In this document: positions 47,968-57,699 of the stretch, one piece after another | Position numbering within the stretch: the stretch's first letter is position 1 | How the letters are laid out: each line of letters starts with the position of its first letter | Position numbers and translations under genes: made by a program | The notes under the pieces: model-generated | The model's database searches: none | Told to the model about the DNA's origin: nothing | The model's input: only the letters and a program-made list of their open reading frames with translations | Assembly (NCBI GenBank): GCA_011524395.1 | Contig: WTKN01000048.1 | Location: 1-63,295, forward strand | Source of the DNA: Moorena sp. SS36440bin_2 | GTDB lineage: Bacteria; Cyanobacteriota; Cyanobacteriia; Cyanobacteriales; Coleofasciculaceae | Reading direction: 5' to 3' | DNA: 63,295 bases

Positions 47968-50900
47968 TTACTCATCCAACGCTTCTGCCCTTTCCCAGTC
48001 TTCTGGCACCCCATAGGTTTGATACCTTTGGCAGCGTTTGACATAGAGCATGGCTGCTTTATCCTGGGAATTGGTTTGTAAAACTGACTGAAATATCTGT
48101 TCAGCTTGAGCGAAAGCTTGTCTATGGTAGAGAAAAGCAGCTTGTTCAAAGTTACTCTTAGTTTCTCTCTTTAACTGCTTAAGTTGTGGTTCATCTTGAT
48201 CAAATAGCTCAAATACTGCCACCGGTTTATTTTTTCCCTTAACTTTGACTCGATCCAGAAATCTATAACTGTACTTTTGAAACTCATTCAGGTTATAGAG
48301 GGTTTGTTGGCTAATCATAATCCCTGCACCATAAAGTTTGGTTAATCCTTCCAAGCGGGAAGCAAGATTCACTGCATCAGAAATAACGGTACTTTCCATT
48401 CGCTTTTGTTCACCGATTGTTCCTAGCATTAAGCTACCTGTATGTAAACCAATACCGATAGTAATCGGAACATAACCACTTTGACACCGATGCTGATTGT
48501 AGACCGCAACTGTTTGTTGCATCTCAAGTGCACCTTGAACCCCATCATCCGCTGACTCAGGAAAAAGTGCCATAACTCCATCTCCAATGTATTTATCAAT
48601 AAAGCCGTTGTGAGCCCGGATTGCTGGACTAACTCGACTCAAATAGCTATTAATAAAATTAAAATTTTCTTGAGGAGATAACTGTTCTGATAGGCTGGTA
48701 AAAGAGCGAATATCAGCAAAAAGAACTGTCATTTCTTTTTGAACGTGATCCCCTAATTTAACATCAACAATACTTTCATATCCTAGGAAGCGCAAAAAAT
48801 CATGGGGGACAAACTTACCATAAGCAGAGGTAATTTTAGAAAGCCGTAAATGACTTTTAATTCGGGCTAACAATTCATGCTTAGAAAAAGGCTTTGTCAG
48901 ATAATCATTTATTCCACAAGTAAACCCTTCCACCAAATCGGAAACTTGATTGTTGGCGGTTAACATAATCACCGGAAGTTCACTGGGCAAAAACTTCTGG
49001 CGAATTTTTTCGCAAACTTCATAGCCCGTCATGCGGGGCATCATCACATCCAGTAAGATCAAGTCAGGCTGGAAACCAGTTGAGAGAATTTCTAAAGCTT
49101 CTAAACCATTAGTGGCTGTAGCGATCGCATAGTTTTCCATGGAAAGATAATTGCTAATAACCTGGCGGTTGACTGGTTCATCGTCCACAATCAAAATTTT
49201 GATATATCCACTATCTGCTGCTAAGGCTCCAGTAAAGTTCGGGGTTTCATTGGTCAAGTCCGGAACTGGAGCGATGGATTCAATTGGCAACAGTGCTGAG
49301 GTCTGCTGAACCTGCCTCTGACACACTGGCAAAGTAAATGTAAACTGGGAACCAGACTTATTTTGCGATCCCTTAGGGGATCCTCCCAGGCGAAATTGTG
49401 CTTCTCGCAGGCTACGCGATCGCACATGAATTTTGCCACCATGTAACTCGACTAACTGTCTAGTAACTGCTAATCCCAAACCCCTCCCACCATATTTTTT
49501 AGTCCTAGGGCAATCTACTGATTCAAAGGAGTCAAAAATCCGATTTATTTTATCTGCTGGAATACCAATTCCTGTATCTGAGACAGTAATGACTAACATT
49601 GGTAGCTCGTCATTGCTAACGGGTAACTGCTCAGCTGATATTTCAACCTTACCAGATTCAGTAAACTTAATAGCATTCTCTATTAAGTTATAAAAAATTT
49701 GTTGCAGCCGATTTTCGTCAGCATCGACCAAGGGCATATCGGCAGGAATTGAGTTAATTAACTGCAAAGGTTTTTTGCCAATTAGAGAGTTGGAATGTCC
49801 AAGGACAAGATTGACTATTTCTCGCAGGCTGACTGGCTTAATTTCAAGTTCAAGATGTTTGTGTTTTAGCTTCGAAAAATCCAGGAGATCGTTGACTAAA
49901 TTCCCTAGTCTTTTTCCACTAGATGCAATGATGGCAAGATTAGCGTTTGCTTTGGATGGCAATTGTCCTGCAACACCATCCATCAGGGATTCAGCAATAC
50001 TGATCATGCCATTAAGGGGGGTGCGGAGTTCTTGGGAGGTATTCGCTAAAAATTCGTTTTTCAGTTGATCGAGGTGCTGCAATTCAGTATTCTTGGCTTC
50101 TAAGGTGGCAAACGACTCTTGCAATTGTCTTGCCATGTGATTAAATGCCTTAACCAAAACCCCAAGTTCATCGGAGCGCTCCTGGTTGACAATTTGGTCA
50201 AATTGTCCCTTCTCTAGAGCAATGGCTGCATCCTTCAGTTGGACGATAGGCCGGACAACCCAACGGGATGTAACGATTCCGACTTCTGTTGCCAGTAACA
50301 ATGCTACTAGGCATAAGGCAATAGTAGTGCGGGTATGGGCGTGGATTTGTTCGATGAAATCTGCTTCTGGCACGACTACCACAATCAACCAATCCAAGCC
50401 AAACTCATCTTGAAACGGCTGTATTTGTACAAATTTTCGTTTACCATCAACAGCAAATTCCCATTGCTGTAAACGTTTAATTGGTTGTTTTTGATTCAGT
50501 TTGGTAGATAAATATTGAGCCGTAGTTTTAGTGAAAGCATTACTACTATCCGTTGCTTTAAATCGTTCGGATACGTAGTCTTGATGAGTAGTGCGAAAAG
50601 CCTTCTCACCGGTAGAGGTTGCCACGAGCATTCCCGAACGTTCAATGATAAAAACTTGTCCAGTTTTGCCAACCTTTAGACTTCCTAAAAAATTGCCGAT
50701 TTGTGATAAGTTTATATTAGTTAGAAGTACCCCCTGCAATTTATCCTGTTTGTCGTAAAATGGCATTGATGCACCGAGATAGGCAGTTATCCCAGCAGTA
50801 TTGGGGTAAATTTCACTCCAAGTTGAGCGACCAGCTTTGACAGCAGTTCTATACCATGGTCGAGTGCGCGGATCAAATTTAATACTGTCTAGGATTTCCT

Positions 50901-51471
50901 GACGCTTCTTGATGCAGTCACTCATGGGGATTTCCCCTAAGACCGGGCTACATCGCTCCCCAGATTCGTTAGTAGAATAGGAGTAAAAAATATGATTGGT
51001 AGCTTTGGTGGAAACTCTTAGTATCAGTGTACCATCATCTAATCGTTCTGCTCCTAGGTTTTCTTTATTCTCTAAGCCTAATCCAGTAAATGTCAGGGTA
51101 TTAAAGATCTGAAGCTGCCGCCAAAAGTAACGCTCTAATTGAGGAATATCTTGCAAATTCAATTGACCTAGATTGATGGCAGTGGCATTAATCTGATTAA
51201 CTAGATGAGGGATGGTTAGGTAAGCCTCCAAATTCTGCTCAACCCGAGCATTGACTTCTTTAAGCAGTTGAGTAGCAACATCATTAACCGCTCTCTTGCT
51301 GTTTCTATAGGACAGATATCCCACAAGTCCCACAGCTGCGAAGATTTGCAGAACAAATGGTATGACCAAGATCAGGCGAAGGGGAACTTTCCCAGAAACC
51401 TTGGAAACCCCTTGGGCTAAAGATTTGAATATCATTTGCTTGTGCCATCCTGCTTGACTGACAAATCGCAT
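47968..51471 (-). CDS. Cache/HAMP histidine-kinase-like, receiver, adenylate cyclase hybrid
   Basis: Large membrane sensor, 1167 residues. TM1 about 32-52, an extracytoplasmic dCache-type sensor about 60-370 (FDPRTRPWYRTA), TM2 about 376-398, HAMP, then a HisKA-like region. Its H-box reads FLANTSQELRTPLNG, so Gln480 (CAA) replaces the phospho-acceptor His. The ATPase domain keeps N, G1 (DTGIGIP) and G2 motifs. A receiver follows with Asp808 (LILLDVMMP), then a class III cyclase with FADIRSFTSL, YIGDGVMALFP (both metal Asp), a Lys in DKYIGD and DAVNLASR, suggesting ATP as substrate and cAMP as product. The C-terminus has a TPR-like tail. Two interspersed repeats are read in frame: GERCSPVLGEIPMSDC in the sensor and RSLREAQFRLGGSPKGSQ in the ATPase domain. 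An alternative start at 51435 follows an AGGA sequence. Confidence 0.9.
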   Translation of the reverse strand: MRFVSQAGWHKQMIFKSLAQGVSKVSGKVPLRLILVIPFVLQIFAAVGLVGYLSYRNSKRAVNDVATQLLKEVNARVEQNLEAYLTIPHLVNQINATAINLGQLNLQDIPQLERYFWRQLQIFNTLTFTGLGLENKENLGAERLDDGTLILRVSTKATNHIFYSYSTNESGERCSPVLGEIPMSDCIKKRQEILDSIKFDPRTRPWYRTAVKAGRSTWSEIYPNTAGITAYLGASMPFYDKQDKLQGVLLTNINLSQIGNFLGSLKVGKTGQVFIIERSGMLVATSTGEKAFRTTHQDYVSERFKATDSSNAFTKTTAQYLSTKLNQKQPIKRLQQWEFAVDGKRKFVQIQPFQDEFGLDWLIVVVVPEADFIEQIHAHTRTTIALCLVALLLATEVGIVTSRWVVRPIVQLKDAAIALEKGQFDQIVNQERSDELGVLVKAFNHMARQLQESFATLEAKNTELQHLDQLKNEFLANTSQELRTPLNGMISIAESLMDGVAGQLPSKANANLAIIASSGKRLGNLVNDLLDFSKLKHKHLELEIKPVSLREIVNLVLGHSNSLIGKKPLQLINSIPADMPLVDADENRLQQIFYNLIENAIKFTESGKVEISAEQLPVSNDELPMLVITVSDTGIGIPADKINRIFDSFESVDCPRTKKYGGRGLGLAVTRQLVELHGGKIHVRSRSLREAQFRLGGSPKGSQNKSGSQFTFTLPVCQRQVQQTSALLPIESIAPVPDLTNETPNFTGALAADSGYIKILIVDDEPVNRQVISNYLSMENYAIATATNGLEALEILSTGFQPDLILLDVMMPRMTGYEVCEKIRQKFLPSELPVIMLTANNQVSDLVEGFTCGINDYLTKPFSKHELLARIKSHLRLSKITSAYGKFVPHDFLRFLGYESIVDVKLGDHVQKEMTVLFADIRSFTSLSEQLSPQENFNFINSYLSRVSPAIRAHNGFIDKYIGDGVMALFPESADDGVQGALEMQQTVAVYNQHRCQSGYVPITIGIGLHTGSLMLGTIGEQKRMESTVISDAVNLASRLEGLTKLYGAGIMISQQTLYNLNEFQKYSYRFLDRVKVKGKNKPVAVFELFDQDEPQLKQLKRETKSNFEQAAFLYHRQAFAQAEQIFQSVLQTNSQDKAAMLYVKRCQRYQTYGVPEDWERAEALDE
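49362..49424 (-). repeat. Interspersed repeat inside the kinase ATPase domain
   Basis: Contains GATCCCTTAGGGGATCC and GCGATCGC words and encodes about 20 extra residues (RSLREAQFRLGGSPKGSQNK) just before the GSQFTFTLP strand. Related kinases go almost directly from the GGKI strand to GS.FTFTLP. Confidence 0.6.
50910..50958 (-). repeat. GATGCAGTCRCTCATGGGG-family repeat inside the Cache sensor
   Basis: The same family as the intergenic copies at 46402-46455, 59400-59485 and 61331-61372. Here it is read in frame and encodes GERCSPVLGEIPMSDCIKK in the extracytoplasmic domain. Confidence 0.75.
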
Positions 51472-51704
51472 TTGAGCTACATTTACAGAGTTCCCAGAAA
51501 TCTAAGAAAAGTAGCGTTAGCACCCCTTGACTGAAGTAAGTAGGCTTCAAGTCCTTTATTTCCTGATGCCTGAATGCTTATAAAAGACTTCATAAATCTT
51601 TATCTGGAGTATCGCTTGTTTTGTTAGCAAATTCTCTTGAGGGGAGTATAATATAGTTATTTTTCCATTAACTCCAACGTTAGTTTTGGTTTGGGAGCAT
51701 CAAA

Positions 51705-52364
51705 ATGCTTACTTTAAAAGTGTTCTCACTAGCTACAGTTGCCGTGGTTTTGAGCAGTTGCTTAATACCTGAAAAAGCTTTGGCTAGTCGTCTTGATTTT
51801 ACAGCTGAAGCAATTGGCAGTTCAACTCCTTCAACAATACTAAATTCCAGTATTGGTCAAACCATACAAAACGGGGATTTTACGATAGAAAGGACTGGGG
51901 GTAACACCACCCTTGGTAATGGGATTGATGAAGATACCAGTTGGAGCTTTGATTTTTCTGACTTGGCAACATCAATAAATGACTTATTGCAAGCGAAACT
52001 AATTTTAGACCTGACACCAAACAATGCCCTGATTAGTACCGATGTATTTGGTATCATAGGATTGGATACTATTACTATTGATCTGATCAGCAATTTCCCA
52101 ATAGGAACTAAGCAATCGCTGTCTTTAAATTTACTGGAATTTTACGACTCAGGAGAAATCGAGAACGTATTTAATGCTAATAGTGGTAAAATTCCGGTAT
52201 TTTATGGAGATGATGCCATTGTATCTCGTGCTGAGCTCTCATTGTCTACAGGTGAAAGAGTTCCCGAACCTACTGCTACCCTAGGGATTTTAGCTTTGGG
52301 AGCTTTAGGAATTAGTTCCGTATTGAAGCAGGAAGTCAAGCCGCAGAAACAAGCAAAGCAGTAA
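51705..52364 (+). CDS. PEP-CTERM sorted exported protein
   Basis: A 219-residue secreted protein. It has a signal peptide (hydrophobic core VFSLATVAVVLSSCL, probable cut after ALA near residue 27) and a C-terminal PEP-CTERM tail: VPEPTATLGILALGALGISS followed by a basic end. PEP-CTERM proteins are processed by an exosortase and released to the cell surface. The middle is rich in Thr, Asn, Ser and Asp with beta-strand character, and no enzyme motif is visible. A GGGAG site precedes the ATG. No exosortase gene is in the window. Specific function unknown. Confidence 0.85.
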   Translation: MLTLKVFSLATVAVVLSSCLIPEKALASRLDFTAEAIGSSTPSTILNSSIGQTIQNGDFTIERTGGNTTLGNGIDEDTSWSFDFSDLATSINDLLQAKLILDLTPNNALISTDVFGIIGLDTITIDLISNFPIGTKQSLSLNLLEFYDSGEIENVFNANSGKIPVFYGDDAIVSRAELSLSTGERVPEPTATLGILALGALGISSVLKQEVKPQKQAKQ

Positions 52365-52477
52365 TATCAATCAAGTATGATAAGTAGTCAACCGGACACG
52401 ATATAACTACAGTGTGTTGTTGACGGTTGATGATTGAACAGTGAACGGTGAACAGTTAACTTTCAATCGTCAACCAT

Positions 52478-52611
52478 GGCCTTAAGGCCGTAGGCCACGC
52501 TGCGCGATTAGCCCAAACGGCTACGCTACGCGATTAGCCCAAACGGCTACGCTACGCGATTAGCCCAAACGGCTACGCTGCGCGAACGGCCACGCTACGC
52601 GAACAAGAAAA
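52478..52611. repeat. 26-bp tandem repeat of the GCGTAGCC family
   Basis: Unit starting GCGATTAGCCCAAACGGCTA recurs at 52504, 52530 and 52556, followed by diverged half units ending GGCCACGCTACGCGAAC. It abuts the 3' end of the peptidoglycan-binding gene. Just before it (about 52421-52477) an inverted repeat TTGACGGTTGA / TCAATCGTCAA surrounds GAACAGTGAACGGTGAACAG. Confidence 0.8.
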
Positions 52612-52617
52612 ATTTGA

Positions 52618-53427
52618 TCAACGTAGCAAAGCATTCCAAGTAGCAGGACCAACAATGCCATCAGGTTCTAGTTTGAACTTGCGCTGAGCCGCTTGTACTG
52701 CTGCTTTCGTAACCTCTCCAAATACCCCATCTACTGTGGCTTTTAAAAAACCAAGAGATTTCAGTCGCCTCTGCAATTGCTGGACTGCTGGACCACGCAT
52801 ACCTTGTCGGAGAATTGGTAAGGTTATAGCGCTAGGCTTAGTTCTCTCGACTGTGACCGCATTGCCTGTTCTGCTAGTGGGATTACCAAAGCCACTGCTG
52901 GTTGCTGGGGAAGAAGGGTTGGGGCGAGTTGTGGTGTTTTGGGTAATAGCTTCTGTGATGGAAGGCCTCGGAAAGGATGAAGCTGAGATGCCATCAGAGG
53001 TGGTTGGTGGTGTTCTACTTGCTGAGGGTAAGGGATTGGAAGTAGAGGTTGAGGATGTTGGATTGGGTGGCATGCTTGGAAACAAAAAATTCCATTCAGC
53101 AGCTCCCATGATGCCATGGGGAGTTAAACCCGCTTTTTGCTGGAGCTTGGAGACAGCGATCGCAGTATTATCTCCATAAAACCCATTTACCTCTCCTGTG
53201 TAATACCCCAATAATTTAAGAACTGCTTGTAATTCAGATACTCTTTCCCCCTCACTACCAATGTCAAGAGTTGGTCGGTTGATTTTGACTTGGGTAACTG
53301 CTTGAGCCAGTTTTGGGACAACGCCATTGGCTTCAAGGGCAACTGCTGGCAAATTCCCTAAGCTAAAGGCTACTGATCCAAAGATAGTTATACCGATAAT
53401 GCAGTTAGTAGTGTCTATAGAATCCAT
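52618..53427 (-). CDS. Exported protein with two peptidoglycan-binding domains
   Basis: A 269-residue secreted protein with an N-terminal hydrophobic segment (IIGITIFGSVAFSLG). The first PG_binding_1 domain at about 54-112 reads LDIGSEGERVSELQAVLKLL and GFYGDNTAIAVSKLQQKAGL. A Pro/Ser/Thr-rich linker runs from about 116 to 200. The second domain at about 206-268 reads RQGMRGPAVQQLQRRLKSLG and DGIVGPATWNALL. No catalytic domain is present, so it probably anchors to the cell wall or forms a subunit of a wall-remodelling complex. The TTAACGTAG end directly touches the 26-bp tandem repeat. Confidence 0.87.
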   Translation of the reverse strand: MDSIDTTNCIIGITIFGSVAFSLGNLPAVALEANGVVPKLAQAVTQVKINRPTLDIGSEGERVSELQAVLKLLGYYTGEVNGFYGDNTAIAVSKLQQKAGLTPHGIMGAAEWNFLFPSMPPNPTSSTSTSNPLPSASRTPPTTSDGISASSFPRPSITEAITQNTTTRPNPSSPATSSGFGNPTSRTGNAVTVERTKPSAITLPILRQGMRGPAVQQLQRRLKSLGFLKATVDGVFGEVTKAAVQAAQRKFKLEPDGIVGPATWNALLR

Positions 53428-53567
53428 ATCTTTACAGCAAATTAATTCTTATCACGACTTAATTTAACTGTATCGATTCAAGGGGATTTATAGACAACAA
53501 TACATTAAGGTCTCCCCCGGTTAAAAGGTAAAACACGGGAGAGACCTCAAGTGTTTAGTTTGCTCTG

Positions 53568-54842
53568 TTAACCGAGGAAGTTGATTGCAACAGCCGGTCC
53601 GACTAGAGAAATATAAGGTTCAATGAAATAGCGATTAGCTGCTGTTTGAGCCATCTCTGGAGTAACCCTTGTCACATCTTGTTGAAACAGGGTATCAAAC
53701 TCAACTCCTAGCCCGATCGTCTCATACCAGCCATAGACTTGAGCGAGCTGACCATTGGTTTGTTTACCTAGTGCATATTGACCAAGAAGCTTATTTTTGG
53801 CAACTTGCAATTCATCCTGACTCAGTTGTTGAGAACAAAGACGTTCCACTTCGGTAACCAGACCAACCAGGGCAGTTTCTGTATTTTCCGGTGCTGTCCC
53901 CATGTAGGCTATAAACGTAGAAGCCGACTGGCGTGTCGGAAACAATGCTGAGACATCATAGGCTAAACCCCGCTTTTCTCTGAGTTCTACAAACAAGCGA
54001 CTAGAAAGACCATTCCCCAGGTAGGTATTCAAGAGTTTGAGGGTAGCAAAGTCAGCCTCTTGTACGGCTGAGGTAAGATAACCCAGCATCACAATCGACT
54101 GCTGCGTGTCTTGGGCAGTAGTCACTTGGCAGGGTTTTGCCATCGGGGAGGGTAAGGAGGGTTTGCTCAGGGGTGTATCGGGAACTTGCCAATCCCCAAA
54201 CACTTGCTCTACCTGCCCAATCGCATCTTCTGAGTTAATACGACCTGCAATACTAATTATGAGGTTATCAGGGCGGAAATAAGTCTGATGATAGTGTTCT
54301 AAGTCAGCTCGACTGAGTGTAGATACGGTAGCTTCTTCTCCCAACACTGAAAACCCGTAGGGATGCTCTTGATACATTGCCTGTCGCAATTGCGTATAGG
54401 CAATGTTAAAGGGTTGCTCCTGTTGGGCACGAATAGTTTGAATGGTTAGGTACTTCTCTAGGTCTACTTCGGCATCTGGGAAACTAGGCGATCGCAAAAT
54501 CTGTCCTGCTAGCTGTAACATTTCAAACCAGTCAGCTGCAACGGTTTTCAGGGAGATTAGAAAATAATCGTTAGCTGCATCAGCACCAAGTTGAGCCCCC
54601 ATAGACTCCACTCGTTCGGCAATGTCTATGGAGGATAATTCTTGGGTTCCCTTGGTGATAACTGCTGAGACCAGGTGAGATAGCCCAGCTTGGTTTGGTG
54701 GATCGCACTGACTACCTGCCCGAAGAAATAGACGGCTGGCAATGATATCAGCAGCAGCATTTTCAACTACAATGACCACGATGCCATTATCTAGCACTGT
54801 ACGATGGATATTCTGTTGTTGCTTTAGTGTGATATTAGGCAT
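53568..54842 (-). CDS. M16 family peptidase-like subunit without zinc motif
   Basis: A 424-residue M16 (pitrilysin/MPP) fold protein. At the position of HxxEH it reads GLSHLVSAVITKGT, so the Glu and second His are missing and it cannot bind the catalytic zinc as usual. Family landmarks remain: FLRAGSQCDPPNQAGLSHL, PYGFSVLGEEATVSTLSRAD, and the later ELREKRGLAYDVSALF. It lies 267 bases downstream of the active M16 gene on the same strand. Many bacteria encode such an active/inactive pair that forms a heterodimer, as in mitochondrial MPP, so this is probably the non-catalytic partner. Confidence 0.88.
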   Translation of the reverse strand: MPNITLKQQQNIHRTVLDNGIVVIVVENAAADIIASRLFLRAGSQCDPPNQAGLSHLVSAVITKGTQELSSIDIAERVESMGAQLGADAANDYFLISLKTVAADWFEMLQLAGQILRSPSFPDAEVDLEKYLTIQTIRAQQEQPFNIAYTQLRQAMYQEHPYGFSVLGEEATVSTLSRADLEHYHQTYFRPDNLIISIAGRINSEDAIGQVEQVFGDWQVPDTPLSKPSLPSPMAKPCQVTTAQDTQQSIVMLGYLTSAVQEADFATLKLLNTYLGNGLSSRLFVELREKRGLAYDVSALFPTRQSASTFIAYMGTAPENTETALVGLVTEVERLCSQQLSQDELQVAKNKLLGQYALGKQTNGQLAQVYGWYETIGLGVEFDTLFQQDVTRVTPEMAQTAANRYFIEPYISLVGPAVAINFLG

Positions 54843-55109
54843 GATAGTCTTAAGTCTTAGGCTCGATAGTCTTAGGTTTTAGGAAATTTTCAATTTTCAA
54901 AATTTCAATGCACGAATTTGTACTTTTACTACATGCCTTTGTGAAGAGTAACCACCTTTAATGAGTTTTAATTAGTTACGTAAGCTATCCTGTTGAGGAT
55001 TGTGATAGCTCAGGCGATGGTATAAAGATACAGTATCAGGTAAGAAGTAGCTTACCTATAAAGATGTCAGCTTTTGAATCTAAAAATGAGTGACAATTTA
55101 CGCTATACT

Positions 55110-56441
55110 TCAATCTATACTGTTGAGAATTGTGATAGCATAGCGATGGGGAGAAAGATACCGCTGGGCTAATTGAATTACGTCATTAGCTGTTAGCTTT
55201 TGAATCTCAATCGGATAACTATAGGCTGCTTGTGCTGTAGCAATAGTGCTGTAGTAACCATACAAACCAGCAAGTTGACCAGCAGATTCTGTGGAAAAAA
55301 TATAGTCGTTATAGAGCTGACGTTGACAACGTTTGAGTTCTGTACTTGATACTGGTGTCTGTTGCAATTGCCACAGGTGTTCCCTAATTATTGCTTCTAC
55401 CTGTTCCAGGTACTCGGGTTCTAGGTAGGCGGTAATAGTAAACAAACTCGAATCACGCTGTAGAGAGAAACTACTACCAATGTCTTGCACTAATTGTTTC
55501 TCTTCCCTTAATTCTCTTACCAAGCGAGAAGAGCGTCCATCAGCGAGCAGCACAGAGAGTAAATCCAAACCACAAGCATCCCCAAGCTGATCTATCCCTG
55601 GTCCGTGCCAAGCCATCAATAGACGTGCGTGCTCCAGGCGAGGCAAGTTTAGTTCCTGACGCCTAATTCCGATAAATGGTGCTTCAGCCATCACCTCTGG
55701 TTTAGGACAATCACTGGGGGAAGCAAAATCTTGAAATGACTGGTTAACTATAGTTAATGCTGATTCTTGGTCAATATCACCTACAATCACCACAGTCATG
55801 TTTTCTGGCTGGTAATGGCATTGGTGGAAACAGCGCATTTGTTGGGGAGAGTGAGCCATCAAATCCGCTTCAGTACCCAAAATCGGTCTGCCATAGGGGT
55901 GACGTTGATAAACGCTCTCAGAAAGAGCCTGAAATCCTACCCAATCAGGATTATCGTAGCTGCCACGAATTTCTTCTAACACCACACACCGTTCCCGGAC
56001 AAATTCTTCTTCAGGAATAGCAGGATGTAAGAGTAATTCTGCCAAGGGAGGCAGGGTGTATTTTAAGTACTCAGAAGCACTGGTTACGAAAAAATGAGCA
56101 AAGTCATGGCTAGTAGCCGCATTCGTTACACCACCGTGGCTTTCAATCACATAGTCAAACACACCAGGAGGAATGGTCTCGGTACCCTTAAAAATCATGT
56201 GTTCCAAGAAGTGAGCCATGCCATACCATTCATCTGGTTCTGCGATCGCACCAGCACCAACCCACACATCGGCCACTACTACTGGTGTAGCGCTTAGGTA
56301 TTGATGAATGACATTCAAGCCATTGGTCAGTTTGAAAACACTAGCAGGAAACTTTACTTGAGGTAGGGGCTCAGATAACAATGCTTCTAATCTCAATGTG
56401 TAACTTCGTGAACTACCCCAACCTACTTGGCCTATGGCCAC
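55110..56441 (-). CDS. M16 family zinc peptidase, catalytic subunit
   Basis: Active M16 peptidase with GMAHFLEHMIFKGT (HxxEH near residue 76) and the downstream Glu in RCVVLEEIRGSYDNPD. HPYGRPILGTEADL and ELREEKQLVQDIGSSF are further family landmarks. The open frame begins at GTG 56441, but residues 1-10 (MAIGQVGWGS) are encoded by the end of the adjacent IS element, including its terminal hairpin. The native protein probably began nearer PQVKFPASVFKLTNGLNVIH, and its original start codon and upstream region may have been displaced by the insertion. TTG codons near 56395 are candidates. Partner: the zinc-less M16 protein downstream. Confidence 0.88.
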   Translation of the reverse strand: MAIGQVGWGSSRSYTLRLEALLSEPLPQVKFPASVFKLTNGLNVIHQYLSATPVVVADVWVGAGAIAEPDEWYGMAHFLEHMIFKGTETIPPGVFDYVIESHGGVTNAATSHDFAHFFVTSASEYLKYTLPPLAELLLHPAIPEEEFVRERCVVLEEIRGSYDNPDWVGFQALSESVYQRHPYGRPILGTEADLMAHSPQQMRCFHQCHYQPENMTVVIVGDIDQESALTIVNQSFQDFASPSDCPKPEVMAEAPFIGIRRQELNLPRLEHARLLMAWHGPGIDQLGDACGLDLLSVLLADGRSSRLVRELREEKQLVQDIGSSFSLQRDSSLFTITAYLEPEYLEQVEAIIREHLWQLQQTPVSSTELKRCQRQLYNDYIFSTESAGQLAGLYGYYSTIATAQAAYSYPIEIQKLTANDVIQLAQRYLSPHRYAITILNSID

Positions 56442-56442
56442 G

Positions 56443-57699
56443 CTACGCGAACGTAGAGGTTGGGGCTTCCAGTTTCACGGAAGAATGCCTCAACTTAGAC
56501 GGACGTCCTCGTCTTGGTCTTACTTCTTCTCCGCTGGCGTTGACCTCCCCCGTCCCAGAGGAGGATAGCATTCTGATTCCTTCTGCCCTAATGTTTTTAG
56601 CCGCATTACCGTCTCTGTCATGGTGAGTTCCACAACTTGGACAAGTCCAAACTCTTACGTTAAGTGGCAACTCCTTGATTTGGTAATGACAATTAGAACA
56701 GGTTTTAGAACTGGGGAACCACCGATTTATCTCGACCAAAACTTTCCCTTGTTTTTCGCATTTATAATACAGGAAGTTTACAAAGATTCCCCAACCCATA
56801 TCAGAGATCGCTTTAGCTAGTTTGTGGTTACGAACCATGCCCTTGACATTTAGGTTTTCGACTACTACCACTTGGTTATTGCAAACTATCTTCCTAGAAA
56901 GTTTGTGTAGGTAGTCTTGGCGGACATTTCCAATGCGTTCGTATACCTTAGCTACAATTTTTATGGCTTTCTTTCGCCGATTACTACCCTTCTTCTTTCG
57001 GGCAGCAATACGTTGCTTTTTAGCTAGTTTCTTTTCGTACTTGGCTAGGTGTTTGGGATTCCCAAACTTAGAGGTCTTTTCGCCGTCATAGGTGATCGCA
57101 AAATCCTTGATACCCAAATCAATACCGATAACCTTTCCTTTTGTGGAAGGTTGCCTGTATTCTGATTCATACTCCATTAGCACGGAGGCGTAGTATTTCC
57201 CTGATGGAGTTCTACTGACGGTTACAGTCTTAATTTCTCCATCTAATGATCGGTGTATTATCGCCTTAACAAGTCCCAGTTTCCCGGGGAATTTAAGGCA
57301 ATTACCTACGCGGCATACCCGCTGTGGATATTGAATTGATTGGCGATGATGATATGACTTGAACCTAGGATATTTGGCTCTCCCTTCAAAAAAGTTTTGA
57401 TATGCACGGCTAAGATTCAGACTCACAGCTTGTAACACCTGAGAGTAACAATCTTTTAGCCATTCAGTTTCTTTATCTTTTTTGAGTTTTGGCAACATAG
57501 CATTGAGGGCAGCGCGAGACAATCCAAAGCCTGTTTCTTTATAGGTTTCTATACACTGATTCAGTGCATAGTTCCACCACCAGCGGGCACAACCAAAGTG
57601 CTGAGCAAGTATATGAACTTGTTCTTGAGTTGGATAAATCCTGACCTTGACTGCTTGATGTTTTATTGCTTTTACCTCATCTATCGACCTATGTACCAT
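56443..57699 (-). CDS. tnpB: TnpB RNA-guided nuclease of an IS605-type element
   Basis: RuvC-type TnpB with a helix-turn-helix start (VKVRIYPTQEQVHILAQHFG). The three RuvC acidic residues are present: Asp in GIDLGIKDFA, Glu in VVVENLNVKG, Asp in HHDRDGNAAKN. The four-Cys zinc ribbon is CSNC...CPSC. All look intact, so the nuclease is probably functional. The length of about 420 residues is normal. In this family TnpB cuts DNA guided by an RNA made from the element's right end and helps keep the transposon in place. The start is uncertain: ATG 57699 and the upstream ATG 57720/TTG 57726 all overlap a perfect promoter-like sequence, and no start codon follows before the conserved region. Confidence 0.9.
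   Translation of the reverse strand: MVHRSIDEVKAIKHQAVKVRIYPTQEQVHILAQHFGCARWWWNYALNQCIETYKETGFGLSRAALNAMLPKLKKDKETEWLKDCYSQVLQAVSLNLSRAYQNFFEGRAKYPRFKSYHHRQSIQYPQRVCRVGNCLKFPGKLGLVKAIIHRSLDGEIKTVTVSRTPSGKYYASVLMEYESEYRQPSTKGKVIGIDLGIKDFAITYDGEKTSKFGNPKHLAKYEKKLAKKQRIAARKKKGSNRRKKAIKIVAKVYERIGNVRQDYLHKLSRKIVCNNQVVVVENLNVKGMVRNHKLAKAISDMGWGIFVNFLYYKCEKQGKVLVEINRWFPSSKTCSNCHYQIKELPLNVRVWTCPSCGTHHDRDGNAAKNIRAEGIRMLSSSGTGEVNASGEEVRPRRGRPSKLRHSSVKLEAPTSTFA

Noticed and set aside
52504-52581. CRISPR array
   Set aside because: The 26-bp units are directly adjacent with no spacers, so this is a simple tandem repeat.
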